DNA of 64,000 nt from Bacteroidota bacterium (GTDB taxonomy: Bacteria; Bacteroidota; Bacteroidia; Bacteroidales; Cfx3-03), in the NCBI GenBank assembly GCA_013390605.1, contig JACAUB010000001.1, positions 1,880,618 through 1,944,617 of the forward strand, written 5' to 3'. Shown one piece after another: positions 46,385 to 55,317 of this stretch. A model generated the notes under the pieces. The model saw nothing but the letters and a program-made list of their open reading frames with translations, was not told where the DNA came from and ran no database searches. Made by a program: the position numbers and the translations under genes. Every line of letters begins with the position of its first letter. Within the stretch, counting starts at the first letter, position 1.

Positions 46385-47200
46385 TAGTTGTAGTTACATT
46401 GAATGATCAGTTTTCATAACTCAGGCAATGTCTGTTGATTTTGGATCATAGATATTTAGCTTTATATCAATATCTATTCTTCTAAACCCTTTTGAGGACT
46501 CTTCATATTCTATAAAAGCAGGAATTCAGATTTAAATATAATGTCAATCAAACTTTCATCGATATTCTTTTAATGATGGTGCGATTATAATGGAATACTT
46601 TACCATAAATTTAAAAATTCTTCTTTTATCTTCCTTTTCAGATTCTAACAGATGCCTAATGCATCATTTGAATAAGAATAGGGTTAGATTAGAATAAGAT
46701 TAGGGTCAGATTCGGATTAGGCCCTAATAAGAGGAGAGCGATAGGTAAATAATCGGACCATGATTGACTAGCTATAGAAAGAGCTTATCAATTGATTTTT
46801 ATAAAAGTACAATATTTTTTTATCATATACGTTTTTGTATAGATAAAAGTTATTGAGGTTGGAATTATTTGCTTTTAGCGATTCTTAATTATCTATTTCG
46901 TAATATTTCATATGAATCAGAAGTGTGTTTTTAGCGATATCGAAATTTTTAAGATTTTTTTAACGCTATTTAACATAACCTTAAGTAACCAAAAGAGGTT
47001 TAATCTGTCTTATATATAAAGAAAGAAAAATGAACTGATCATTTTGGTGATTAATTTGAAAAATATATAAAATACATCTGCTAAGTGTTTGTGTTTGCGT
47101 ACTACTCGTAGTTATGATGATAAAAATCCCCTGAAAAGGGGATTTTTTTTTAATAGTACCAATAGAAAGTGTAATTTCATAGCTCAATAAATTTATCATA
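46385..47200. other. 816-base gap between tamB and the helicase gene
   Basis: No supported gene. It holds a patch of degenerate GATTAG-type repeats at about 46672-46731 and, near the right end, a clear intrinsic terminator. The terminator does not follow a recognised gene on either strand, so a short untranslated RNA or a leader transcript could end there; I cannot identify one. A 72-codon frame on the minus strand (46981-47199) has low-complexity composition and overlaps the terminator, and I reject it. Confidence 0.4.
47122..47147. terminator. Intrinsic terminator ahead of the helicase gene
   Basis: Perfect 10-bp stem (AAAAATCCCC), six-base loop, then a run of T. It sits 54 bases upstream of the helicase start and could be a leader attenuator or the end of a small RNA. 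Confidence 0.75.
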
Positions 47201-50200
47201 ATGAGCTTTACTGTTTATAAATCGTCGGCTGGATCAGGCAAAACGTATACTCTTGTTAAAATATATCTTAGTCTGATAATCAGGCAGCCCGAACAATATA
47301 GACATATATTGGCCATAACCTTTACAAATAAGGCTGCCAACGAAATGAAGGAAAGAGTATTAAATCAATTACAGCAAATATCTTCATGGCGTCCTGATTC
47401 TCCTATTCATGAAAATGACCTGATGATCCAACTTTCAAGCGAATTGGGAATGGGATTACCAATGATTCAAAGAAATGCAGAAAAAGCATTGAAACTGATA
47501 TTACATGAGTATGGCAACTTTAATTTGAGTACGATTGATAGTTTTATGCATCGGGTTGTTCGCAGTTTTGCACATGACTTACAACTTCCTGTAAATTTTG
47601 AAGTCGATCTTGACACTGATCAATTACTGAATAAGGCTGTCGACCTGTTACTTTCTACGGCTGGAAATGATACGGATTTAACAAACTTACTCATTGGATT
47701 TATTGAACAAAAAACGGATGAAGAGAAAAGCTGGCAGATAGAACAAGATCTTCATGATATTTCTCGATCGTTAATGCGCGAAAATGATCAGAAATATATA
47801 GAGCAATTAAAACTGTTGACAAAAAAAGATTTTATTTTAATTATTGCCAGGATTAATACTTATCTGGTAAAGCTTAAAAATCAAATAATAGAAATAGCTT
47901 CAAAAGCTAATTCAGCAATTAAGACTAAAAACATCCCTCAAAAGGCTTTCTTTCAAGGAGGAAGCGGATTGGCAGGATATTTCTCTAATCTTGCCGATGG
48001 AAAGATTGATAAGCTTGCACCAAATAGTTATTGTGATAAGGCTATTAAAGAAGATAAAAAATACTCAGGGAGCGCTAACACGAATGAGAAAGCTACTATC
48101 GACGAAATATGGCCATTAATAACAGGGCAATATGAACAGCTTCAAAAGATTTATGAAGCGGAATATAAAAATTATGTGTTGTATGGACTTTTATTGAAAA
48201 CCATTTATCAAGTAGCAGTCATTCATGAAATTGATGCCTCTTTAAGAACTATATTACAGAAGGAAAATATTGTTCCATTGGCTGAATTTAATAAAAGAAT
48301 AGCCGAGGTCGTATTGAAAGAGCCTACACCATTTGTCTATGAACGATTGGGTGAGCGGTTTCATCATTACTTAATTGACGAATTTCAGGATACTTCAGTG
48401 ATGCAATGGCAAAATATACTACCATTAGTCGACAATTCGTTAGGTAGCGGTTATTTTAATTTAGTGGTAGGTGATGGAAAACAGTCTATTTACAGGTGGA
48501 GAGGCGGCGAGGTAATGCAATTTGTGCAACTTCCGGCTGTATCCAACCCCGAAAACTCATCTATCATTGCGCAACGTGAACAAAGTTTGAAACGAAATTA
48601 CCATTCTGAAAATCTAAATAGAAACTATCGATCGTTTATTGAAATTGTAGACTTTAATAATGAATTTTTTGAATGGGTTGCAAAACAAATGCCCGATGAA
48701 GTAAAAGATGTGTACGAAGGGGTATCCCAAGAAGCTGATCCAAATAAAACAGGTGGTGGTGTCGAATTTTCATTCTATGATAAAAAGGATTCTAAATTAA
48801 CTGAAGATGAGCTTAATCTGAATAAAATAATTGAGATTATTAATGATTTAGTAGCTCATAATTATCACTATAGAGATATTGCTTTGTTGTTTAGATCTAA
48901 TAAATCTGCCTCAATTATTGCTAATCAACTTCTTGTACACAATATTCCGGTTATTTCATCAGAATCTTTACTCTTATCATCATCAAGTAAGATTTGTTTT
49001 ATTGTTAATTTTATCAGGTGGATACAAAATCCTGATGATTCTATATTAAGCACATCATTAATTATTAATTTATTAAAACAACGTGGAGAAGAAGGCGAAG
49101 CTTCTATCTCAACCGTATTATCGCAAATATCAGGAAAATCAAAAAAAACAGGGGGCCTTCAAAAGACAGTATTAAATGTATTTGAGAACCTTGGATTTTC
49201 AGTAAAACTGTCGCTTTTTAATAAGCTACACCTGATCGATTTAACAGAAGAGATTATTCGTACATTTAAATTAAACGAACAGAATGATCCGTTTCTACAC
49301 TTCTTCATGGATGCCGTTCTAAAGTTTAGTAATGCGAAAAAAGAAAATAGTTTGGTCGACTTTTCTGATTGGTGGGAGGATAAAAAAAGTTCATTGTCTT
49401 TGATTGTATCTGAAGGCATCGATGCGGTTAAAGTTATGACGATTCATAAATCGAAAGGGTTACAATTTCCTGTGGTAATTTTTCCTTATGCCAATCAAAA
49501 AATCAGGTTAATGAAAGATCTACAATGGATTTCGTTGAATGATCCATATCTTCCTGAACTACCTGTTGCATTGGTTCCCTTAAATGAATCGTTAAAAGGA
49601 ACTGAATTTGGACATGTGTATGAGCGAGAAATGAATCAGAAGATACTGGACCTGATTAATATACTCTATGTTGTAATGACTCGCCCGGAAGAGCGCTTAT
49701 ATGTAATTAGTGAAAGAGATGATAAAACGCTTAAGGAGTCGAAAATAACATCAATACATGGTCTCTTTACGCGTTTTATAGAGAATAAAGAGATGTGGGA
49801 TATAGCGAAATCAGAATTTCTGTTTGGCGTTCCTTTAACTGATAGAAAACAAAAACAACATAAAGAGAAAGTGCAGAAAGAGTCGGAGGCTTTAATTTCG
49901 AATGAGTGGCATAACCGAATTCTCTTAAGCAGAAGGTCTCCAGATAAATGGGAAACCAATGATCCGGATGGACATCAGGTATATGGACAGATGATGCACC
50001 GATTACTATCATTTATAAAAACAGAACAAGATATTGATGGTGCAATTGAACGATTGGTTTCTGAAGAATCGTGCCGAGTGTCAGACACTGAAAACTTTAA
50101 AAAACTGATTACAAAGCTGCTAGAACATCCAATAGCAATTCATTTTTTTAAAGAGAATGCAATTATTAAGAATGAGGCAGATATTTTATTACCTGATGGA

Positions 50201-50398
50201 AAGAATTATCGACCAGATAAGGTCGTTATTAGTGAAGGTCATGCTGTTTTAATAGATTTTAAAACGGGTAAAGCTTCAGAACATTATCGTAATCAACTTT
50301 TGAATTATGCATCTATATTGGAGCGAATGGGATATACCCAAATCAAATCATTTATTATTTATATTTCAGATGATTTAATGATTGAGGAAGTTTACTAA
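47201..50398 (+). CDS. RecB/AddA-like UvrD helicase-nuclease
   Basis: A 1065-residue superfamily 1A helicase. Walker A is SSAGSGKT at residues 8-15, TFTNKAANEMKERV is motif Ia, LIDEFQDTSVMQW the Walker B DExx box, VGDGKQSIYRWRGG motif III, LNRNYRS motif IV, and VMTIHKSKGLQFPVVIFPY motif V. The C-terminal part carries a PD-(D/E)xK nuclease domain with ADILLPDGKNYRPDKVV and VLIDFKTGK, the latter holding the catalytic Asp/Lys pair. This matches the AddA/RecB subunit of double-strand break repair exonucleases. The AddB-type partner is not adjacent. It is followed 12 bases later by mnmH. Confidence 0.88.
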   Translation: MSFTVYKSSAGSGKTYTLVKIYLSLIIRQPEQYRHILAITFTNKAANEMKERVLNQLQQISSWRPDSPIHENDLMIQLSSELGMGLPMIQRNAEKALKLILHEYGNFNLSTIDSFMHRVVRSFAHDLQLPVNFEVDLDTDQLLNKAVDLLLSTAGNDTDLTNLLIGFIEQKTDEEKSWQIEQDLHDISRSLMRENDQKYIEQLKLLTKKDFILIIARINTYLVKLKNQIIEIASKANSAIKTKNIPQKAFFQGGSGLAGYFSNLADGKIDKLAPNSYCDKAIKEDKKYSGSANTNEKATIDEIWPLITGQYEQLQKIYEAEYKNYVLYGLLLKTIYQVAVIHEIDASLRTILQKENIVPLAEFNKRIAEVVLKEPTPFVYERLGERFHHYLIDEFQDTSVMQWQNILPLVDNSLGSGYFNLVVGDGKQSIYRWRGGEVMQFVQLPAVSNPENSSIIAQREQSLKRNYHSENLNRNYRSFIEIVDFNNEFFEWVAKQMPDEVKDVYEGVSQEADPNKTGGGVEFSFYDKKDSKLTEDELNLNKIIEIINDLVAHNYHYRDIALLFRSNKSASIIANQLLVHNIPVISSESLLLSSSSKICFIVNFIRWIQNPDDSILSTSLIINLLKQRGEEGEASISTVLSQISGKSKKTGGLQKTVLNVFENLGFSVKLSLFNKLHLIDLTEEIIRTFKLNEQNDPFLHFFMDAVLKFSNAKKENSLVDFSDWWEDKKSSLSLIVSEGIDAVKVMTIHKSKGLQFPVVIFPYANQKIRLMKDLQWISLNDPYLPELPVALVPLNESLKGTEFGHVYEREMNQKILDLINILYVVMTRPEERLYVISERDDKTLKESKITSIHGLFTRFIENKEMWDIAKSEFLFGVPLTDRKQKQHKEKVQKESEALISNEWHNRILLSRRSPDKWETNDPDGHQVYGQMMHRLLSFIKTEQDIDGAIERLVSEESCRVSDTENFKKLITKLLEHPIAIHFFKENAIIKNEADILLPDGKNYRPDKVVISEGHAVLIDFKTGKASEHYRNQLLNYASILERMGYTQIKSFIIYISDDLMIEEVY

Positions 50399-50410
50399 AA
50401 TAATAATGAA

Positions 50411-51451
50411 ATGTCAATTGAACGGTTAGGTACTAAAGAGTTTTTGTTGGAAGGTGAACGGTCGGTTATTCTTGATGTCAGGTCACCGAGTGAGTATAGC
50501 CATGGACATATTCCCGGAGCGCGTTCGTTTCCATTGTTTACAGATGAGGAGCGAGCTGTTGTAGGTACATTATATTCAAAATCGGGTAACGAATCTGCGC
50601 TTTTTGCAGGTTTGGATATTGTAGGTGCTAAAATGTCGACTCTTGTGAAGAAAGCGAAAGCTTTAGCCTCTGATAAAAAGGTTTTGGTGCATTGTTGGCG
50701 AGGTGGTATGCGAAGTGCATCTATTGCCTGGCTTCTTGAATTCTGTGGTTTTGAGGTTAAGCTTTTGGATGGAGGATATAAAAGTTATAGAGCGTATATC
50801 AGAGAATCATTTGCAAGGCCTTCTAATATTGTGATCTTAAGTGGACGAACCGGTTCTGGAAAAACAGCTGTTTTAAAAGAGTTAGAAGGTTTTGGTGAAC
50901 AGATATTAGATTTGGAGGGACTTGCAAACCATAAAGGCTCTGTATTTGGACATATCGGTCAGGGGGAACAGCCTTCAAATGAACAGTTTGAAAATGATTT
51001 GGGGAAAATATGGGGAAAATTAGATTTCAGTAAGAACATTTGGATAGAAGATGAGAGTCAGAGAATTGGTAAAATCACTATTCCTGATACCCTTTTTCTT
51101 TCAATGAAAAAAGCCCCCTTTGTCAGAATTAATATTCCAATTGAGTATCGAATCGAACGTCTTGTAGAGGAATATGCTGGAATTGATGATGAAAGTTTGA
51201 TTATTAATTTAATGAAACTTACCGATTCATTAGGCAACTTAGCCATAAAAGAGATGGCTACAATGATTTCTGAAAAGAACTACACGTTGTTTGCAACTAG
51301 AATACTTGATTACTATGATAAGCGATATGATTTTAGTTTTGGTAAAAAGCAGATCATTTTAAATCAAGAAATCAACCTTATAGGGGAAACAGCAAAAGAA
51401 CATGCCAGAGAGTTAATAGAATTTATGGAACAAAAATGTAATGCATATTAA
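50411..51451 (+). CDS. mnmH: tRNA 2-selenouridine synthase
   Basis: A 346-residue two-domain enzyme (also called SelU/YbbB). The N-terminal rhodanese domain has VILDVRSPSEYSHGHIPGARSFPLFTDEERAVVG and the active Cys in VHCWRGGMRSASIAW. The C-terminal P-loop domain has GRTGSGKTAVLKEL and IWIEDESQRIG. It converts 2-thiouridine at the wobble position of Lys, Glu and Gln tRNAs to 2-selenouridine via a geranylated intermediate, using selenophosphate. The selD gene overlaps or abuts its end, which provides that donor, so the pair is a self-consistent selenium-modification unit. Confidence 0.94.
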   Translation: MSIERLGTKEFLLEGERSVILDVRSPSEYSHGHIPGARSFPLFTDEERAVVGTLYSKSGNESALFAGLDIVGAKMSTLVKKAKALASDKKVLVHCWRGGMRSASIAWLLEFCGFEVKLLDGGYKSYRAYIRESFARPSNIVILSGRTGSGKTAVLKELEGFGEQILDLEGLANHKGSVFGHIGQGEQPSNEQFENDLGKIWGKLDFSKNIWIEDESQRIGKITIPDTLFLSMKKAPFVRINIPIEYRIERLVEEYAGIDDESLIINLMKLTDSLGNLAIKEMATMISEKNYTLFATRILDYYDKRYDFSFGKKQIILNQEINLIGETAKEHARELIEFMEQKCNAY

Positions 51452-51452
51452 A

Positions 51453-52496
51453 ATGGATAATGATATTCGATTAACACAGTTCAGTGCTGGTGGTGGATGT
51501 GGATGTAAGATCTCGCCAGCCGATTTGGAAAAAATAATTCATCAATTTGCAGGAAAGCCAATTTCTAATCCTAAATTATTGGTGGGAAATGAAAACATGG
51601 ATGATGCCGCAGTATATGATATTGGTGATGGTAAAGCTTTAATTAGTACAACTGATTTCTTTACGCCAATTGTTGACGATCCTTTTGATTTTGGACGTAT
51701 AGCAGCAGTAAATGCTATTAGTGATGTTTATGCAATGGGTGGGACTCCAATCTTTGCTTTAGCAATATTAGGTTGGCCATTAGCTAAATTATCTACAGAA
51801 GTTGCTGCAAAGGTGATAGAAGGGGCCAGATCTGTTTGTCATTCTATCGGAATCAACATTGCTGGCGGTCATAGTATTGATATTCCAGAGCCTGTTTTTG
51901 GCTTGGTCGTAAATGGATTAGCTTCATTAGCTAATATAAAGCAAAACAATAAGGCTATAGCAGGATGTCGACTGTTTTTATCAAAGCCACTTGGAACTGG
52001 GGCCATTTCAAATGCAAATAAAAATGGTACGGTTGTCCAAAAAGATTATAATGAAGCAGTGAAATGGATGACAACTTTAAATAAACTGGGTGCGTTATTG
52101 GCTCCATTAGAAGGTGTAAAAGCGATGACAGATGTTACAGGATTTGGTTTAGGCGGACATTTACTTGAGATTTGTAAAGGAAGCAATCTGAATGCTGAGA
52201 TAAATTTTGAGTCTTTACCTTTACTAAATGGATTAAAGGAATATATACAAAAGGGATGTATTCCCGGAGGTACACGCCGAAACTTTAAAAGTTATGGTCA
52301 TTTTATAGAGCCGATGGATGAGCTAACAAGAATGATTATTTGTGATCCGCAAACTAGTGGTGGACTTTTAATGGCTGTTGATGAAAAAGGATTGGAACAA
52401 TTTATGGCTGTTATATATTCTGAAGGTGCTACAGTTACTGAGATAGGTAAGTTGCTAAAGCGAAATGAAGAGGATTATTATTTAAGAATTAAATAA
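51453..52496 (+). CDS. selD: Selenide, water dikinase (selenophosphate synthetase)
   Basis: A 347-residue AIR-synthase-fold kinase. I choose the ATG two bases after the mnmH stop, which gives the usual start (IRLTQFSAGGGCGCK); an ATG 12 bases earlier (51441) overlaps mnmH and adds four residues. The catalytic Cys16 and Lys19 in GGGCGCKISP are present as Cys rather than selenocysteine. Metal and ATP residues are in MDDAAVYDI, STTDFFTPIVDDPFDFGRIAAVNAISDVYAMGG, DVTGFGLGGHLLEI and CDPQTSGGLLMAV. It makes selenophosphate from selenide and ATP. No selA, selB or tRNA-Sec is in the window, so use for tRNA modification by MnmH is the supported role. Confidence 0.95.
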   Translation: MDNDIRLTQFSAGGGCGCKISPADLEKIIHQFAGKPISNPKLLVGNENMDDAAVYDIGDGKALISTTDFFTPIVDDPFDFGRIAAVNAISDVYAMGGTPIFALAILGWPLAKLSTEVAAKVIEGARSVCHSIGINIAGGHSIDIPEPVFGLVVNGLASLANIKQNNKAIAGCRLFLSKPLGTGAISNANKNGTVVQKDYNEAVKWMTTLNKLGALLAPLEGVKAMTDVTGFGLGGHLLEICKGSNLNAEINFESLPLLNGLKEYIQKGCIPGGTRRNFKSYGHFIEPMDELTRMIICDPQTSGGLLMAVDEKGLEQFMAVIYSEGATVTEIGKLLKRNEEDYYLRIK

Positions 52497-52504
52497 AAAA
52501 AAGA

Positions 52505-52560
52505 CCAGGCAGCTAAGTATAAGTGGGGAATGAAAAATTAGGGGAGGGAGAGCTGCCTGG
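52505..52560 (+). other. Long stem-loop downstream of selD
   Basis: Perfect 10-bp arms (CCAGGCAGCT and complement) enclose a 36-base purine-rich loop with two similar GGGGA(A/G)-type tracts. A smaller hairpin (CCAGT...ACTGG, 52567-52584) follows. There is no T-run, so it is not a standard terminator. It may stabilise the selD 3' end or be a structured leader for pbpC. Confidence 0.5.
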
Positions 52561-52744
52561 ACAAAACCAGTATACTAAAACTGGATCAAAGAACGAATAA
52601 ACTTTTATTCAGTGATGTTTATTAACCGAACATACTTTTAATCCAAATTTTAGTAAAAGGTAATACCCCAAAAAGTGTTTTTTTTAAATATAATTATAAT
52701 TAGTTGTTATGTAATTAGTTGTGTGATAAAAAAAAGAAGAAATA

Positions 52745-55141
52745 ATGTTGAATTATGAAGAAATCTTTAAAAAAAGATCATATTTGTTTAAGAGAGCAAT
52801 AAATAATAGGCTGTTTTTGCAAATAAAAAGATTGTGGCATTCACAATATCGATGGGTTAAGATTATTTTCTATTTCATAATTTCTCTGTTTTTAATTTTT
52901 ATACTATTAGATTTTATTTTTCCATTATCACTGAATATTAATTATTCTCCTATCGTACAAGATAGTAAAGGAATTACACTTCATTCATTTCTAACCAGAG
53001 ATCATAAATGGCGATTGCCTTTAGAAGATAAAGAAACTACATCGTTGCTTTGTGCTGCATTTATAGAAAAAGAAGATCATTGGTTTAAGTTTCATCCGGG
53101 TATTAATTTTTTTGCTGTTATAAGAGCTATTAATCAGAATATAAAACATCAGAAAAGAAAATCAGGTGCTTCTACCATTACAATGCAGGTGGCCAGAATG
53201 ATTGAACCTAAGACAAGAACTTATCCGAATAAACTAATTGAAATATTTAGAGCATTACAGTTAGAATGGCATTTGTCAAAACGACAGATTATGCAACTGT
53301 ATGTAAATTTGGTTCCTTATGGTGGAAATATTGAAGGGGTGAAGTCGGCCTCTGTTTTTTATTTTGACCAGGAAATTGAAGCATTAAGTCCTGCACAAAT
53401 TGCAACATTAGTTGTAATCCCAAATAATCCAGAGCACTTACGATTAGGAGTAGATAACCATCGGATCATTAATGAAAGAAATATTTGGCTAAAGAAATTT
53501 GCAAAAGTTGGAATTATAAGCGATTCTCAACTTGCTGATGCATTGAATGAACCGTTGGAAGCTAAACGACATTTTGCACCTAATAAAGTTCCTCATCTTT
53601 CAGTTGAATTAAGAAAAAGATATCCGGATAAAACCATATTGAAATCATATATTAATCAAAATATTCAAGATCAAATTGAGAATATCTCTTTTGATTTTAT
53701 TAAAGGTGTTAAACATCTGGGTGTAACAAATGCTGCAGTAATTGTTATAAAAAATAGTGATCGAAGTGTAGTGGGGTATTCAGGTTCAGTCGATTTTAAT
53801 GACTCATTTGCTCAAGGACAAGTTGATGGTATACAGGCAATACGTTCACCTGGTAGTACACTAAAACCATTTCTTTATGCTATGGCTGTTGATAAAGGTA
53901 TCGTAACACCCAAAACTATAATGAGTGATGTCCCGGTTGATTATGCTGGTTATCGCCCGGAGAATTATGATGAGAAATTTCATGGTATGGTAAGCATGGA
54001 AAATGCACTTGCTCTATCTTTAAATGTTCCTGCAGTTACGTTATTAAGTGAAGTCGGAATAAAAGAATTTGCAACAACTCTAGGAAATTCGGGATTTAAT
54101 TGGATTTCTAAAAACCAGCAGAATATCGGGCTGTCTCTCATTTTAGGAGGCTGTGGTGTTAAACTTGAAGAATTAGCGTCACTATATTCTGCTTTTCCAA
54201 ATCACGGGATATACCAAAAGGTTAGATTGATACGGGATGATCAAAAAGAGATACCCCAATCTCCTATCTTCTCAGATGGAGCTGCCTTTATGATTTCAGA
54301 TATATTAACAAAATTAAAAAGACCGGATTTGCCACAACATGTTGAAAATAGTATGCATCTCCCAAGGATTGCCTGGAAAACAGGAACTTCATATGGCCGT
54401 AGAGATGCTTGGGCAATTGGATATAATTCAAATTATACAATTGGGGTTTGGTTAGGTAATTTTGAAGGAAAAGGTGTCCCGGAATTAAATGGTGCTGATT
54501 TTGCGACACCTTTATTATTTAGACTATTTAATACAATAGATTATACAAATGGTAAGGAGTGGCTTACAATGCCTAAGAGTGTTGATTTTCGACTCGTATG
54601 CTCTAGTAGTGGGCAAGTGCCAAATAATAACTGTAAAGATAGAGTTATAGACTATTTTATTCCGGGTGTATCGTCTTCTATAATCTGTGAACACCTTAAA
54701 ACGGTTTTCACAGATCTAGCTGGAAAGATATCATATTGCAGATATTGTGTTCCGATAAACGGGGCAGTGAAGAATGAATACCCTAATCTTCCTCCTGAAA
54801 TTATTTCATTTTATAATCAAGAACACATACCATATAAAATGATTCCGGAGCATAATTCACTGTGTACTAAAATTGGTAAAAATAATGGTCCGATAATTAC
54901 CTCTCCATCAACAAATACAACCTACTTGATGCACGATAGTCAACAACAGCTATTATTAACTTGTAGTGTCGAAAATGGTGTTTCATATGTATATTGGTAT
55001 GTTAACAATAAGGTGATCCGAAAAGCGAGACCAGATGAGAAAATATTTTTCACACCACCAATGGGAGAAGTTAAGATTTCATGTAGTGATGATAAAGAGC
55101 GAAACTCGAATATTTACATTCATGTTAACAAAGAAAAATGA
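52745..55141 (+). CDS. pbpC: Penicillin-binding protein 1C (bifunctional)
   Basis: A 798-residue inner-membrane peptidoglycan synthase. One membrane helix at about 38-60. The GT51 transglycosylase domain has AAFIEKEDHWFKFHPGIN (catalytic Glu), KSGASTITMQVARM and the QIMQLYVNLVPYGGNIEGV region. The transpeptidase domain has the acyl-acceptor Ser in SPGSTLKPFLYA (SxxK), SLN in ALSLNVPAV and KTG in AWKTGTSYGRRDAW. Residues about 710-798 form the BiPBP_C domain. In many Gammaproteobacteria and Bacteroidota pbpC neighbours an alpha-2-macroglobulin gene; none is present here. The gene stands alone with about 250 bases upstream. Confidence 0.93.
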   Translation: MLNYEEIFKKRSYLFKRAINNRLFLQIKRLWHSQYRWVKIIFYFIISLFLIFILLDFIFPLSLNINYSPIVQDSKGITLHSFLTRDHKWRLPLEDKETTSLLCAAFIEKEDHWFKFHPGINFFAVIRAINQNIKHQKRKSGASTITMQVARMIEPKTRTYPNKLIEIFRALQLEWHLSKRQIMQLYVNLVPYGGNIEGVKSASVFYFDQEIEALSPAQIATLVVIPNNPEHLRLGVDNHRIINERNIWLKKFAKVGIISDSQLADALNEPLEAKRHFAPNKVPHLSVELRKRYPDKTILKSYINQNIQDQIENISFDFIKGVKHLGVTNAAVIVIKNSDRSVVGYSGSVDFNDSFAQGQVDGIQAIRSPGSTLKPFLYAMAVDKGIVTPKTIMSDVPVDYAGYRPENYDEKFHGMVSMENALALSLNVPAVTLLSEVGIKEFATTLGNSGFNWISKNQQNIGLSLILGGCGVKLEELASLYSAFPNHGIYQKVRLIRDDQKEIPQSPIFSDGAAFMISDILTKLKRPDLPQHVENSMHLPRIAWKTGTSYGRRDAWAIGYNSNYTIGVWLGNFEGKGVPELNGADFATPLLFRLFNTIDYTNGKEWLTMPKSVDFRLVCSSSGQVPNNNCKDRVIDYFIPGVSSSIICEHLKTVFTDLAGKISYCRYCVPINGAVKNEYPNLPPEIISFYNQEHIPYKMIPEHNSLCTKIGKNNGPIITSPSTNTTYLMHDSQQQLLLTCSVENGVSYVYWYVNNKVIRKARPDEKIFFTPPMGEVKISCSDDKERNSNIYIHVNKEK

Positions 55142-55195
55142 AAGAAATTATTGATTTATTAACTTTTATTATTCTGATGTTCAGCGATGAAAGCT

Positions 55196-55203
55196 TAACT
55201 TTG
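55196..55203 (+). promoter_or_regulatory. -7 promoter element for the glycogen operon
   Basis: TAACTTTG fits TAnnTTTG, 114 bases before the debranching-enzyme start. No clear TTG at -33. Confidence 0.4.
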
Positions 55204-55317
55204 CAAAATAAATAGAAATAAAATATTTTTTTTTGTTTTTATTCATTTTAAATTTCTATTTTTAAGTGAACAATTATCCCTGAAATACTTGTTATATTTA
55301 TACAAACAGTAAAAGAA

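Noticed and set aside
46981..47199. 72-codon minus-strand frame upstream of the helicase
   Set aside because: Low-complexity Ile/Ser/Thr/Gln composition and it spans an intrinsic terminator hairpin.
52505..52584. SECIS element for selenocysteine insertion
   Set aside because: No in-frame TGA codon precedes it in a gene, SelD carries Cys at the active site, and no SECIS core motif is visible.
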